From Elioraea sp. Yellowstone (lineage in GTDB: Bacteria > Pseudomonadota > Alphaproteobacteria > Acetobacterales > Acetobacteraceae), in NCBI RefSeq assembly GCF_006704265.1, contig NZ_VIKA01000020.1, forward strand, positions 1 to 35,702: a stretch of DNA of 35,702 nucleotides. Reading direction: 5' to 3'. Under the pieces are notes generated by a model, which saw only the letters and a program-made list of their open reading frames with translations, was not told where the DNA came from and did no database searches. This document shows positions 9,112-18,196 of the stretch, piece by piece. The position numbers were made by a program, and so were the translations under genes. Every line of letters starts with the position of its first letter. Position 1 is the first letter of the stretch.

Positions 9112-10462
9112 TGCGGCGCCGGCGGGCCGGGCCGCGCGCGACGCAGCGCCCGGCGCACGGCGGCTCGGCACGCGGGTGCTTGCCGCCTACGGCCTGCCCG
9201 CCTTCCCGCTGGCGCTGCTCGGCCTGCCGCTGAACGTCTACCTTCCCGCGTTCTGGGGCGACACGATGGGCCTCGGCCTGACCACGGTCGGGGCGATCCT
9301 GCTGGCCATTCGCCTCATCGACGGCGTCACCGATCCGCTGATCGGCTGGCTTTCGGACCGTACGCACGGCCCTCTCGGTCGCCGGCGGCCCTGGATCGCG
9401 GCAGCGCTGCCGATCGCGGCGCCCGCGGTGTGGCTGCTGCTGGTGCCGCCCGAGGGCGCGGGCGCGCTGCACCTGTTCGCCACCGCGAGTCTCGTCTATC
9501 TCGGCTGGACCATGGTGGCGGTGCCCTACGCCGCCTGGGGTGCCGAGCTCTCGCCGGACTATCATGAGCGTACGCGCATCACCGCTTGGCGCGAGGGCGC
9601 GACGATCGGCGGGATCGTCGGCTCGGCGCTGGTGCCGGCGCTGGTGCCAGGCGGCATCACGGCCGATCTGCACGCGCTGGCGCTGACCATGCTCGCGCTG
9701 TCCGTGCCGGGCTTCGCCGCCCTGTTCGCGTTGGTGCCGGAGCCGCGGGCGCCGGCACGGCGCACGCCGCCGCGCTCGCTCGCCGCCTTCCTCGCGCCGC
9801 TCGGGCGCAACGCCCCGTTCCTGCGCCTGCTGGCCGCCTGGGTGGTGAATGGTGTCGCCAACGGCCTGCCGGCAGCGCTGTTCCTGCTGGTGGTGACGCA
9901 CCTGCTGGCAGCCGAGGCGCGTGCGGGCCTGCTGCTGCTCGGCTATTTCGTCGCCGGCGTGGCGGCGGTGCCGTTCTGGACTTGGCTTGCCGGCCGGCTC
10001 TCGAAGCATCGCGCCTGGTGCATCGCGATGCTGTGGGCGGCGGCGGTGTTCGCCCTCGTGCCCCTGCTCGGCCCCGGCGACTGGCTGCCGTTCCTCGCCA
10101 TCTCGGTGCTCACCGGCATCTCGCTCGGCGCTGATCTCGCGCTGCCGCCGGCGATCCAGGCCGACGTGATCGACCTCGACCATGCCGAGAGCGGATCGCC
10201 GCGCGCGGGGCTGTTCTTCGCCGCCTGGAGCATGGCCCAGAAGGCCGGCAACGCGCTCGCGGTCGGACTCGGCCTGCCGCTCCTCGAGACGCTCGGCTTC
10301 CGGATCGGACCGGATGGCGCGCAAGGGCTCGGCGCGCTGGTCGGGCTCTACGCGGTCGTGCCGATCGCGCTCAAGCTCGGCGCGGTGGCGCTGATGTGGC
10401 GCTTTCCGCTCGACCGCGCCGCACAGGCCGCGATCCGTGCGAGATTGGAACGGTCCGGATGA
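9104..10462 (+). CDS. MFS transporter, glycoside-pentoside-hexuronide (GPH) type
   Basis: About 452 residues with the alternating hydrophobic stretches of a 12-helix major facilitator. The GPH-like signature is RLIDGVTDPLIGWLSDR with GRRRPWI following, i.e. the cytoplasmic loop after helix 2. The frame is open far upstream inside the CFA gene; I chose the GTG at 9104 because it lies 5 bases before the CFA stop and leads straight into a short basic N-terminus before the first helix. MFS proteins of this type recur in CFA-oxidoreductase-DUF1365 clusters, so the substrate may be a lipid or stress-related compound rather than a sugar; that is inference. The stop overlaps the next start (ATGA). 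Confidence 0.88.
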   Translation: MPDAAPAGRAARDAAPGARRLGTRVLAAYGLPAFPLALLGLPLNVYLPAFWGDTMGLGLTTVGAILLAIRLIDGVTDPLIGWLSDRTHGPLGRRRPWIAAALPIAAPAVWLLLVPPEGAGALHLFATASLVYLGWTMVAVPYAAWGAELSPDYHERTRITAWREGATIGGIVGSALVPALVPGGITADLHALALTMLALSVPGFAALFALVPEPRAPARRTPPRSLAAFLAPLGRNAPFLRLLAAWVVNGVANGLPAALFLLVVTHLLAAEARAGLLLLGYFVAGVAAVPFWTWLAGRLSKHRAWCIAMLWAAAVFALVPLLGPGDWLPFLAISVLTGISLGADLALPPAIQADVIDLDHAESGSPRAGLFFAAWSMAQKAGNALAVGLGLPLLETLGFRIGPDGAQGLGALVGLYAVVPIALKLGAVALMWRFPLDRAAQAAIRARLERSG

Positions 10463-11178
10463 GGCTTGACCTGCCTGAGGGCTTCGCGGGCATCCGCGTG
10501 GTCGGCGACGTGCACGGCGAGGCGGAGGCGTTCCACGCCGCGATCGCGGGCGCCGAGGCGGCGCGGCTCTTCGTGCTGCAGATCGGCGATCTGACCGATC
10601 ACGGGCCGGACTCGCCCGGTGTGCTCGCGGCGATGTTGGCGCTGATCGACCGCCGCGCCGGGCTGTTCCTGCTCGGCAACCACGACCACAAGCTCCGCCG
10701 TGCGCTGCTCGGCCAGAAGGTGACGGTCGAAGCGGGCGGGCTCGACGCCACGCTCGCGCAGCTTGCCCGCCATCCGGAGGGCGCCGTGCTCGCGACGCGC
10801 GCAATCGCCGCGATCGCGCGCGCGCCAGCCTGGCTCGTCTGGCGCGACGCCCTGTTCGTCCATGGTGGATTCCACCCCGCCATGCTGACCGAACCTAGCC
10901 CGCCGGAGGCCGGCGCGCGGCGTCCCGACGGGCTGGTCGCGCGCGCCCTGTTCGGCCAGACCGTGAAGGGCGCGTTGACCGAGGCGGGCTATCCCGTGCG
11001 CGTGCTCGACTGGGTCGATCACATCCCCGCGGGGCTGACGGTCTATTGCGGCCATGACAATCGCAGCAGCGACGGCCGCCCCCACATCGTCGGCGGCGCT
11101 CGCGGCGGACGCGCGGTGTTCCTGGACACGGGCGCCGGCAAGGGGGGACACCTATCGTGGATCGACATCGAAACATGA
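10459..11178 (+). CDS. Calcineurin-like metallophosphoesterase
   Basis: A 239-residue phosphoesterase with the full set of metal motifs: VVGDVHGEAEAF at the N-terminus, LQIGDLTDHGPDS, LLGNHDHK, FVHGGFHPAM and YCGHDNR. This pattern resembles bis(5'-nucleosyl)-tetraphosphatase/PrpE-type serine-threonine phosphatases, so Ap4A hydrolysis or protein phosphatase activity are both possible. The start ATG at 10459 overlaps the MFS stop (ATGA). It sits between an MFS gene and a DUF3833 lipoprotein gene that are often direct neighbours in related clusters, so it may be a later addition to the operon. Confidence 0.9.
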   Translation: MRLDLPEGFAGIRVVGDVHGEAEAFHAAIAGAEAARLFVLQIGDLTDHGPDSPGVLAAMLALIDRRAGLFLLGNHDHKLRRALLGQKVTVEAGGLDATLAQLARHPEGAVLATRAIAAIARAPAWLVWRDALFVHGGFHPAMLTEPSPPEAGARRPDGLVARALFGQTVKGALTEAGYPVRVLDWVDHIPAGLTVYCGHDNRSSDGRPHIVGGARGGRAVFLDTGAGKGGHLSWIDIET

Positions 11179-11194
11179 TGGACGGAGGACGGCG

Positions 11195-11731
11195 ATGCGG
11201 CGAATCGTCGCGGCGCTCACGGCAGTGCTCGCACTCGCGGGCTGCGGCAGCGGCATGAGGATCGAGGACTTCGCCGGGCGCACGCCCGAACTGAGGCTGG
11301 AGGAATACTTCGCCGGCCGCACGCGCGCCTGGGGACTGTTCGAGGATCGGTTCGGCACAGTGCGGCGCACCTTCACGGTGGACATCACCGGAACCTGGGA
11401 CGGGACCACGCTGACGCTGGACGAGGACTTCCTCTACGACGACGGCGAGACGCAGAAACGCATCTGGCGCCTGACGAGGACCGGCGAGCGGCAGTGGGAG
11501 GGGCGCGCGGCGGACGTCGTCGGCGTTGCGACCGGGCGCGAGGCCGGCAACGCGTTCCGCTTCGGCTACCGGCTGAACCTGAAGGTCGGCGACAGCACCT
11601 GGGAGGTGCGCTTCGACGACTGGATGTTCCGCATCGACGACGAGGTCGTGCTGAACACGGCGAAGGTCTATCGCTGGGGAATCTGGATCGGCACGGTGCA
11701 GCTCGCCTTTCGGCGCGTGAGCGCGTCGTGA
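11195..11731 (+). CDS. DUF3833 family lipoprotein
   Basis: A 178-residue protein with a classic lipoprotein signal: MRRIVAALTAVLALAGC, the lipobox Cys at residue 17. The mature part matches the DUF3833 pattern: FAGRTPELRLEEYF, AWGLFEDRFG near the start, LDEDFLYDDGE in the middle, and FDDWMFRIDDEVVLN before a beta-rich C-terminus. It is predicted to be a small beta-barrel, lipocalin-like lipid-anchored protein. Members occur with CFA-like genes and short-chain dehydrogenases in singlet-oxygen-responsive operons; here no dehydrogenase follows. A GGAGGACGG Shine-Dalgarno stretch precedes the ATG at 11195. It is the last gene of the plus-strand run; a hairpin follows its stop. Confidence 0.9.
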   Translation: MRRIVAALTAVLALAGCGSGMRIEDFAGRTPELRLEEYFAGRTRAWGLFEDRFGTVRRTFTVDITGTWDGTTLTLDEDFLYDDGETQKRIWRLTRTGERQWEGRAADVVGVATGREAGNAFRFGYRLNLKVGDSTWEVRFDDWMFRIDDEVVLNTAKVYRWGIWIGTVQLAFRRVSAS

Positions 11732-11736
11732 CACGA

Positions 11737-11767
11737 GCGCGCATCCCGATCGGGTGAAGATGCGCGC
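11737..11767 (+). terminator. Hairpin after the DUF3833 gene
   Basis: An 8-bp stem (GCGCGCAT with ATGCGCGC) encloses a 15-nt loop that itself holds the palindrome CCCGATCGGG. It begins six bases after the stop of the last operon gene. There is no T-tract, so terminator function is only suggested by position. Confidence 0.3.
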
Positions 11768-11984
11768 CAGGAAGCGCCTGGGCCATTCCGACAGGTCGGG
11801 ACCGGCGCACAGCTTGGTGACCTGAGCCTTGAGGTCTGCACAGATCATGTCAGGGGCCGGGACCGGCCTCCCACCGTACTGTGCCGGGTTCGGCTCCACG
11901 CCCCGGCGAGCTCGTAGGCTGGGCGTAGCGCCTTGTCGGTCGGGACGACAGCCTGCAGCCTGATATGGCGCCCGGGCGGTGCCC
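11768..11984. other. Gene-free debris next to transposase remnants
   Basis: No convincing gene on either strand. The minus-strand translation includes a stretch around 11760-11880 (ICADLKAQVTKLCAG, then WPRRFLARIF) that could be further decayed mobile-element coding sequence, but I do not recognise it. It probably belongs to the same graveyard as the neighbouring transposase remnants. Confidence 0.35.
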
Positions 11985-12297
11985 GGCTGGCGTCCGGCTG
12001 CCGAGAGCTGAGCGGGTGTTTCAGAACCCGAGCCAGTCCGCGCGCCGCTCGGCGATGTCATGCGCGGCGAGAGCTGCCCGCGCCCGGAACCCATCGAGGA
12101 CGGTGCGCTGCGCCCACCCGACCTTGCCGTTCAGGTGCGGGGAGCGGGCGCGACTCGGTCGGAACTCGATCTGCCATGCGCGCGGTTGGTCCTGGCCCAG
12201 GCCGGCGAAGAACTCCTGTCCGCGATCGGTTCACCTGTCGGACCGAAAAGGGGCAGCTCGGCGCGAACCGCTTCACAAAGGCGGGCGTGCCGGCGAC
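11985..12297 (-). pseudogene. Fragment of a DDE (rve-type) transposase, decayed
   Basis: Reading the minus strand from about 12245 gives a recognisable integrase-core end: FSVRQV, then after a frame change TDRGQEFFAG (the second catalytic Asp), then IEFRPSRARSPHLNGKV and AQRTVLDGFRARAALA, ending at an in-frame TGA (12021-12023). After it NTRSALGSRTPA continues, like the usual YNxxRPHSALGGRTP tail. In intact relatives the segment is LNGKVER; here the catalytic Glu is replaced (KVGW). With the frameshift, the stop and the missing N-terminal half, this is a dead fragment. It differs from the adjoining IS481 remnant, so two separate elements met here. Confidence 0.7.
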
Positions 12298-13211
12298 GGA
12301 CCTGTGTACCCAGCGGTCGTTGCCGAGGGGAGTGTGCCTGTTGATGCGGCTGGTGGGGGTCTTTCGGCGGAGGGCGGAGCGGGGCCTGGAGCTGTGGTGG
12401 CAGGGCCATGAGAGCATGGCGCGGCGGGTTCGGCCGAGGCGTGGAACGGGCTGGCCTGGGCCCATTCGCGCCAGGACGTCTGAATGATACCCTCCGCACA
12501 ACGGCTCGACCTTTGTGCGGAGGGTATCGCGCGCGGGGCTGGTGGGGCGGCCGCGCGCGAACATGACCCCGTGCCAGCCCGCCGAAGGTCAAACCTTCGG
12601 CGGGCTGGTATGAAGCGCGCAGCCTTGCCGCTGATGCGCACAGCGTCGAGGGTCGGGTGCGTGTGTGCTGCAGGCCGCGCGCCTGGAGGGACTCGTGCGA
12701 ACAGCCTGCTTCTGAAGGCGGGCCGTTGTCGGTCATGACGTGCTCGACGACTCCGCCATGGGCGGCGAACCGGGCCAGCGCGCCCTCGAGGAAGCGCACG
12801 GCGCCCTCCCCCCTCTCGTCGGGCCTCGGCGCGGTGCAGGCCGCGCGAGGCGCCACCGATGGCGAGGTGCAGATACTCCCAGCCCACGCCTCGCCGCGGC
12901 CGCGCCTCTGCTCTCGCCGGTGCGGTCGCCGGTGATGCGGTGGCCGATGCCCCCGATGCGGCCGAACTTCCTGGTGTCGGCGGGATCAACGCCCCGGGCC
13001 GCTCGCACTCGCAGCGGATCACCTCTCGGGGCGGGCCTAGCGCCGCAAGCCGGCCTCGCCCTCGGCAGCGAACCGGTCATGCCATCTGGGCAACCTGCGC
13101 GGGGCGGTTGCCGAGCGCCGTCGCCGCGGCGATCGTCCAGCCGGCCCCCAGCCGCTCGACACCCAGCATGCGACCATGCGGCGTCGTGCGTCGATTCTCA
13201 TGGGCGTCCAT
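12298..13211 (-). pseudogene. IS481-family transposase, frameshifted and interrupted by a palindromic repeat
   Basis: The minus strand starts with MDAHENRRTTPHGRML and the HTH-like region AAATALGNRPAQV. It shifts frame at DRFAAEGEAGLRR, meets stops, then continues with ERPGALI, KFGRIGGIGHRITGDR (shifted), VGWEYLHLAIG, FLEGALARFAAHGG, VMTDNGPPS (catalytic Asp), LFARV, GKAARFI, and after a 126-nt insertion IQTSWREWA. The end is TPTSRINRH and WVHRS. This is the standard IS481 domain order, with at least three frameshifts or stops, so it cannot make a transposase. The insertion at the GKAERFIQT position is the 123-bp repeat plus a 3-bp duplication. The left end abuts the stop of the chemotaxis receptor gene (minus-strand TGTCGTCGTC beside 13294). 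Confidence 0.85.
12488..12610 (+). repeat. Twin-hairpin interspersed repeat, copy 1 (complete, 123 bp)
   Basis: Hairpin A (12486-12528) has a 19-bp stem around the loop CTCGA, with one mismatch at 12502. A 43-nt linker follows, then hairpin B (12572-12610) with a 17-bp stem around the loop TCAAA and one mismatch at 12573. Termini are TACC and GGTA. TGA flanks both sides (12485-12487 and 12611-12613), consistent with a 3-bp target duplication. The copy lies inside the IS481 remnant between the RFI and IQT codons; element plus duplication is 126 nt, so the transposase frame is kept and has no stop through it. It differs from copy 3 at only two positions. Confidence 0.9.
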
Positions 13212-13295
13212 CCGCGGCTCCGGGGCGAGGTACTCGGCCCCGCAACCAAAGCCAGCCACCTCAACTCCGGAGGGACCACCTCATGACGACGACAG

Positions 13296-14636
13296 CTAGG
13301 CGGCGCGCAGCGAGGCGAGGAACTGCGCGAGCTCACACCGCAGCGTCTCGCCGTTGCGGGCGAGTTCGGCAGCCGAGGCGCGCAGATCCACGGCCGCGCC
13401 GTTGGTCTCGGCGACGGCGGCGTTCACGTCCGCGATCGCGACGGTGACCTCGTTCGTGCCGGTCGCCGCCTGCTGGACGTTGCGGGCGATCTCTGCGGTC
13501 GCAGCGCCCTGCTGCTCGACGGCGGCGGCAATCGCGCCGGTGATCCGGTCGATCTCCTCGATCACGCCGGCGATGCCCTGGATCGCGCCGACGGCGCGCG
13601 CGGTGTCGGACTGAATGGCGGCGATCTGCGCGCCGATCTCCTCGGTCGCCTTCGCCGTCTGCGAGGCGAGCGTCTTCACCTCCGAGGCGACCACGGCGAA
13701 GCCCTTGCCCGCCTCGCCCGCGCGCGCCGCCTCGATCGTCGCGTTCAGCGCGAGCAGGTTGGTCTGCCCGGCGATGTCGTTGATCAGCCGCACCACGTCG
13801 CCGATCTTGCGCGCGCCCTCGGCCAGTCCCTGCACGGTGACGTCGGTCTCGCGCGCGCGGCCCATCGCCTCGCCGGCGATGCGCGCACCCTCGTTCACCT
13901 GCCGCGTGATCTCGCCGACCGAGGCGGCGAGTTCCTCGGCGGCGGCGGCGACCGTCTGCACATTGGCGCTCGCCTGGGTGCTGGCGGCGGTGACCGCGCC
14001 GGCGCGCGTGCCGGCGCGCCCCGCGATCTCGCCCAGGGTGTCGGCGCTCGCCTGGAGTTCGGTCCCGGCGGAGGCGACGGCGGCGACCACCTTGCCGATC
14101 GCGGCATCGAAGGCATCCGCGACCTTGCCGCGCTCGGCCGCCGCCGCGGCCTGGGCCTCCTCGAAATAGACCGAGAGTGCGAGGTCCATGTCGAGGAACA
14201 CCGCACCGGTGACGGCCGCCATCACCTCGGCGGCGCGGCGGCCGTTCCAGCGATGCCGAGCGCCGACCAGCCTGCCGATCTCGGCGAGGGCCAGGGCGTA
14301 GCCGCCGAGATACCAGCGCGGGTCGAGCCCGATCCGGGCGTGCGCCGCCCCGACCCGCCGCACGCCCTCGACATAGGCCGGATCGAAGGTGCCGGAGAAC
14401 AGCCGCTCCCAGTGCTTGCGCTGCGCGCCCTTCAGCCAGTCGAGCCCGCGCTTGGCATGCGCCTCCAGCATGGCCGCCGTCTCGGGCGTGCGCTTCAGGT
14501 GGTCGTAGAAGGCCGTCAGCACCTGGTCGAGCGACGGCTCGATGATGGCCCAGGCCTCGGCAAGGTCAGCCCGCGTGCCGGGCGAAAGCCGCATGAATGC
14601 CGTGCGGGTATCGATTTCGCGTGATATCGTGGCCAT
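13296..14636 (-). CDS. Globin-coupled methyl-accepting chemotaxis protein (soluble oxygen/heme sensor)
   Basis: A 446-residue receptor. Residues about 1-165 are a protoglobin sensor domain: [19 protein letters not shown], then [20 protein letters not shown], where His99 is the likely proximal heme ligand. The rest is the cytoplasmic signalling domain, with the hairpin-tip sequence [20 protein letters not shown] and [15 protein letters not shown]. No membrane segment is present, so this is a cytoplasmic HemAT-type receptor feeding CheA/CheW, probably for aerotaxis. The ATG at 14636 is chosen over the in-frame upstream start at 14705 because AAGGAGG lies 12-13 bases before it and the sensor domain starts shortly after. 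No other che genes are in the window. The stop touches the edge of the IS481 remnant. Confidence 0.92.
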   Translation of the reverse strand: MATISREIDTRTAFMRLSPGTRADLAEAWAIIEPSLDQVLTAFYDHLKRTPETAAMLEAHAKRGLDWLKGAQRKHWERLFSGTFDPAYVEGVRRVGAAHARIGLDPRWYLGGYALALAEIGRLVGARHRWNGRRAAEVMAAVTGAVFLDMDLALSVYFEEAQAAAAAERGKVADAFDAAIGKVVAAVASAGTELQASADTLGEIAGRAGTRAGAVTAASTQASANVQTVAAAAEELAASVGEITRQVNEGARIAGEAMGRARETDVTVQGLAEGARKIGDVVRLINDIAGQTNLLALNATIEAARAGEAGKGFAVVASEVKTLASQTAKATEEIGAQIAAIQSDTARAVGAIQGIAGVIEEIDRITGAIAAAVEQQGAATAEIARNVQQAATGTNEVTVAIADVNAAVAETNGAAVDLRASAAELARNGETLRCELAQFLASLRAA

Positions 14637-14740
14637 TGCCCGTTCAAGCCCTCCTTGACCGGCCGGTGATCGGTCGTGGAGATCATGACGGACAAGCATC
14701 AACAAATTCTTAGAGGCATTCGGACTTCGTTGACGAATGG

Positions 14741-17700
14741 TTATGCCGCCTTGGCGCGCGCCCCCATAGTGGCCAGCGCGCCCAGCACCTCGCGCGCGAG
14801 CCGCACCCGTGCAGCCTGATCGGCGAGATCACGCGTCACCACCAGCTTGTGGTCCGGCCGCAGCCGCGCGAGGCCGCCCTGCTTCTGCAGCCAGCCCACA
14901 AGCTCGACCGGATTGCGGAACGCGTTGCCGCGGAACTGCAGCACCAGCCCCTTCGGCCCGGCGTCCAGCTTCTCCACCCCGGCCTCGCGGCAGAGCCGCT
15001 TGATCCCCACCACGGCCAGCAGGTTCTCCACCTCGCCCGGCAGCGGTCCGAAGCGATCGACCAGTTCCGCCGCCAGCGCCTCGCTCTCGGCGTCGGAGGC
15101 GAGCGCACCGATCCGGCGATAGAGCCCGAGCCGCACCGGCAGGTCGCGCACGTACTGATCCGGGATCAGCACCGCCATGCCCAGGTTGATCTGCGGCGTC
15201 CAGTCGCGATCCGAGACGGCCTTGCCCTCGCCCGCCTTCAGTTCCGCCACCGCCTCCTCCAGCATCTGCTGGTAGAGCTCGATCCCCACCTCCCGGATGT
15301 GCCCCGACTGCTCGTCGCCGACCAGGTTGCCCGCGCCGCGGATGTCGAGGTCGTGGCTCGCCAGCGTGAACCCGGCGCCGAGATTGTCGAGCGCCTGCAT
15401 CACCTCAAGCCGCTTCTGCGCGGTGGCGGTGAGCTTCCGGTCCGCCGGCAGCGTGAGGTAGGCGTAGCCGCGCAGCTTGCCGCGTCCGACCCGGCCGCGG
15501 AGCTGGTAGAGCTGGGCGAGGCCGAACATGTCGGCGCGATGGATCACCATCGTATTCACGGCCGGCATGTCGAGCCCGGACTCGATGATGTTGGTCGCCA
15601 GCAGCACGTCGTACTGCGCGTCCTGGAACGCCGTCATGACGCGTTCGAGCTCGGTCGGCGACAGCCGGCCATGCGCCTCCACCACCTTCAGCTCCGGCGC
15701 CATCTCGGCGAGCCGCTCGCGCACCTTCGGCAGGTCCTCGATGCGGGGTACGACGTAGAACACCTGGCCGCCGCGGAAGCGTTCGCGCATCAGCGCCTCG
15801 CGCAGCACCACGGGGTCGAAGGGCAGGATGAAGGTGCGCACGGCGAGGCGATCGACCGGTGGGGTGGCGATGATGCTCATCTCGCGCACGCCGGTGAGTG
15901 CCAGTTGCAGCGTGCGCGGGATCGGTGTGGCGGTCAGCGTCAGCACGTGCACCTCGGCGCGGAGCTGCTTCAGCCGCTCCTTGTGCGCCACACCGAAATG
16001 CTGCTCCTCGTCGACGATCAGCAGGCCGAGCTCGCTGAACTGGATGCCCTTCGCGAGCAGCGCGTGCGTGCCGACGACGATGTTGATCGAGCCGTCGGCG
16101 AGGCCGCGCTTCACCTCGGCCGCCTCCTTGGCGCCCACCATGCGCGAGAGCTGGGCGATGCGCACGGGGAAGCCGCGGAAGCGGTCGAGGAAGGTGCGGT
16201 AGTGCTGGCGCGCGAGCAGCGTGGTCGGCACGACCACCGCCACCTGCGCGCCCGACATCGCGGCGATGAAGGCGGCGCGCAGCGCCACCTCGGTCTTGCC
16301 GAATCCCACGTCGCCGCAGATCAGCCGGTCCATCGGCCGGCCAGAGGCGAGATCCTCGAGCACGTCCGCGATCGCGCGCGCCTGGTCCTCGGTCTCGGCA
16401 TAGGGAAAGCGCGCGCAGAACTCGTCCCACAGACCCTCGGGCGGCAGCAGCGTCGCACCGTCCTTCAACCGCCGCGCGGCTGCGACCTGGAGAAGCTGTG
16501 CCGCCATGTCGCGGATGCGCGACTTCATGCGCGCCTTGCGGTTCTGCCACGAGACGCCGCCGAGCCTGTCGAGTGCGACGCCCTCGCCCTCGCCGTAGCG
16601 GCTCAGCACCTCGATGTTCTCGACCGGAACGAACAGCTTGTCGCCGCCCTCGTAGATCAGCCGCAGGCAATCATGCGGCGCGCCCTCGACCTCGAGCGTG
16701 ACGAGCCCGTCGTAGCGGCCGATGCCGTGATCGATGTGCACGACGAGATCGCCCTCGGCGAGCTCGGTCGCCTCGGCGATGAACTGGTCGGCCCGCTTGC
16801 GCCGCCGGGGCGGGCGCGAGATGCGCTCGCCGAGGATGTCCTGCTCGCCGATCGCCGCGAGCCCGGGGGCGACGAAGCCGCGCTCCAGCCCGAGCACGGC
16901 GAGCGCGATCGCCGAGGGCGGCAGGCGCTCGGCCTCCGGCCAGGTCTCCACCGGCTTGGCGGAGGCCATGCCGTGCTCGGCGAGCAGGTGCATCAGCCGC
17001 TCGCGCGACCCCGGCGTCCAGGCCGCGACGATCACGCGCCGCTGCTGCGCGGCGAGCGCCCTGGCGTGCTCGGCCAGCGCATCGAACACGTTGCCGCCCT
17101 GCGCGCGGATGTCGGTGAACAGGCGCCCCGGTCGCCCGCCGGCATCGACCACCGAGGCATCCGCATCCTCGGACCGAGCGAAGGGCGCGAACTGAACCAC
17201 GGTCCCGCGCGCCAGCATCGCATCCCAGCCGGCGCGGTCGAGATAGAGCCGATCCGGCGGCAGCGGGTTGTAGGGCAGCTCGCCCTCGGAGAGCCGGCGC
17301 AGTTCCGGGTTCAGCCGCGCGGCGTAATGGTCGGCGATCATCTCGAGCCGGGCGGCGAGCGCCGGCTCGGCCTCGTGGTCCAGGCTGACGCGCGCGCCCG
17401 GCAGGTAGTCGAGCAGCGTGGCGAGCCGGTCATGGAAGATCGGCAGCCAGTGCTCCATGCCCTGGAAGCGCCTGCGCGCCGAGACCGCCTCGTACATCGG
17501 GTCGTTGGCCGCAGCGCCGAACATCCCGCGATAGGCGGTGCGGAAGCGCGTCACCGACGCCTCGTCGAGGAACACCTCCGAGACGGGCTTCAGCTCGACG
17601 CGCTCCAGCGTCTCGGTCGAGCGCTGGCTGAACGGGTCGAAGCTGCGGATCGAGTCGATCTCGTCGCCGAACAGGTCGATGCGCACCGGCTCCTCGCGCC

Positions 17701-18196
17701 CGGCAGGAAAGAGATCGATCAGGCCGCCGCGCACGGCGTATTCGCCCGGCTCGATCACGGTGTTGGCGCGGCCGTAGCCGTTCGCCTCGAGGAAGGCGAC
17801 GATCCGCTCCAGCCCGATCCGCGTGCCGCGCGCGACCGGCAGCACCGCCCCGGCGAAGGCCTCCGGCACCGGCACGCGCTGGACCAGCGCGTTCACGGTC
17901 GTCAGCACGATGCGCGGACCGGCCGGCGGCACCAGCAGGCGCGTCAGCGTATCGATCCGCCGCGCGGTGAGTTCCGGGTTCGGCCCGACGCGATCGTAGG
18001 GCAGGCAGTCCCAGGCCGGGAACTGCAGCACCTCGACCTCCGGGGCGAAGAACCCGAGCGCCTCGGCCATCCGCGCCATGCGCGCATCGTCGCGGCAGAC
18101 ATGCAGGATCGGGCCGGTGTGCTCGGCGCGGGCGCGGGCGAGCAGCCACGCGTCGTAGCCCTCGGGAGCCCCCGCCAGGGTGATGCGCTCAGCCAC
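14741..18196 (-). CDS. mfd: Transcription-repair coupling factor Mfd
   Basis: A 1151-residue ATP-dependent translocase that displaces RNA polymerase stalled at lesions and recruits UvrA. The N-terminus has the UvrB-like region ([23 protein letters not shown]). The RNA-polymerase-interacting CarD-like domain is at [17 protein letters not shown]. The helicase core has Walker [17 protein letters not shown] (around residue 627), DEEQHFGV (around 729), [21 protein letters not shown] and QLRGRVGRG. The C-terminal TRCF domain contains [14 protein letters not shown]. Length is normal for the family. The stop is TAA at 14741-14743. The start overlaps the sdhE end by 8 bases, so the two form an operon. 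Confidence 0.97.
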   Translation of the reverse strand: MAERITLAGAPEGYDAWLLARARAEHTGPILHVCRDDARMARMAEALGFFAPEVEVLQFPAWDCLPYDRVGPNPELTARRIDTLTRLLVPPAGPRIVLTTVNALVQRVPVPEAFAGAVLPVARGTRIGLERIVAFLEANGYGRANTVIEPGEYAVRGGLIDLFPAGREEPVRIDLFGDEIDSIRSFDPFSQRSTETLERVELKPVSEVFLDEASVTRFRTAYRGMFGAAANDPMYEAVSARRRFQGMEHWLPIFHDRLATLLDYLPGARVSLDHEAEPALAARLEMIADHYAARLNPELRRLSEGELPYNPLPPDRLYLDRAGWDAMLARGTVVQFAPFARSEDADASVVDAGGRPGRLFTDIRAQGGNVFDALAEHARALAAQQRRVIVAAWTPGSRERLMHLLAEHGMASAKPVETWPEAERLPPSAIALAVLGLERGFVAPGLAAIGEQDILGERISRPPRRRKRADQFIAEATELAEGDLVVHIDHGIGRYDGLVTLEVEGAPHDCLRLIYEGGDKLFVPVENIEVLSRYGEGEGVALDRLGGVSWQNRKARMKSRIRDMAAQLLQVAAARRLKDGATLLPPEGLWDEFCARFPYAETEDQARAIADVLEDLASGRPMDRLICGDVGFGKTEVALRAAFIAAMSGAQVAVVVPTTLLARQHYRTFLDRFRGFPVRIAQLSRMVGAKEAAEVKRGLADGSINIVVGTHALLAKGIQFSELGLLIVDEEQHFGVAHKERLKQLRAEVHVLTLTATPIPRTLQLALTGVREMSIIATPPVDRLAVRTFILPFDPVVLREALMRERFRGGQVFYVVPRIEDLPKVRERLAEMAPELKVVEAHGRLSPTELERVMTAFQDAQYDVLLATNIIESGLDMPAVNTMVIHRADMFGLAQLYQLRGRVGRGKLRGYAYLTLPADRKLTATAQKRLEVMQALDNLGAGFTLASHDLDIRGAGNLVGDEQSGHIREVGIELYQQMLEEAVAELKAGEGKAVSDRDWTPQINLGMAVLIPDQYVRDLPVRLGLYRRIGALASDAESEALAAELVDRFGPLPGEVENLLAVVGIKRLCREAGVEKLDAGPKGLVLQFRGNAFRNPVELVGWLQKQGGLARLRPDHKLVVTRDLADQAARVRLAREVLGALATMGARAKAA

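Noticed and set aside
12486-12610. The interspersed palindromes as part of a CRISPR array
   Set aside because: Copies are kilobases apart, long, with internal hairpins and no spacers or cas genes.
12481-12738. Plus-strand ORF through repeat copy 1 (start near 12484)
   Set aside because: Most of it is the repeat translated; the same peptide appears wherever the repeat occurs, with no ribosome-binding site.
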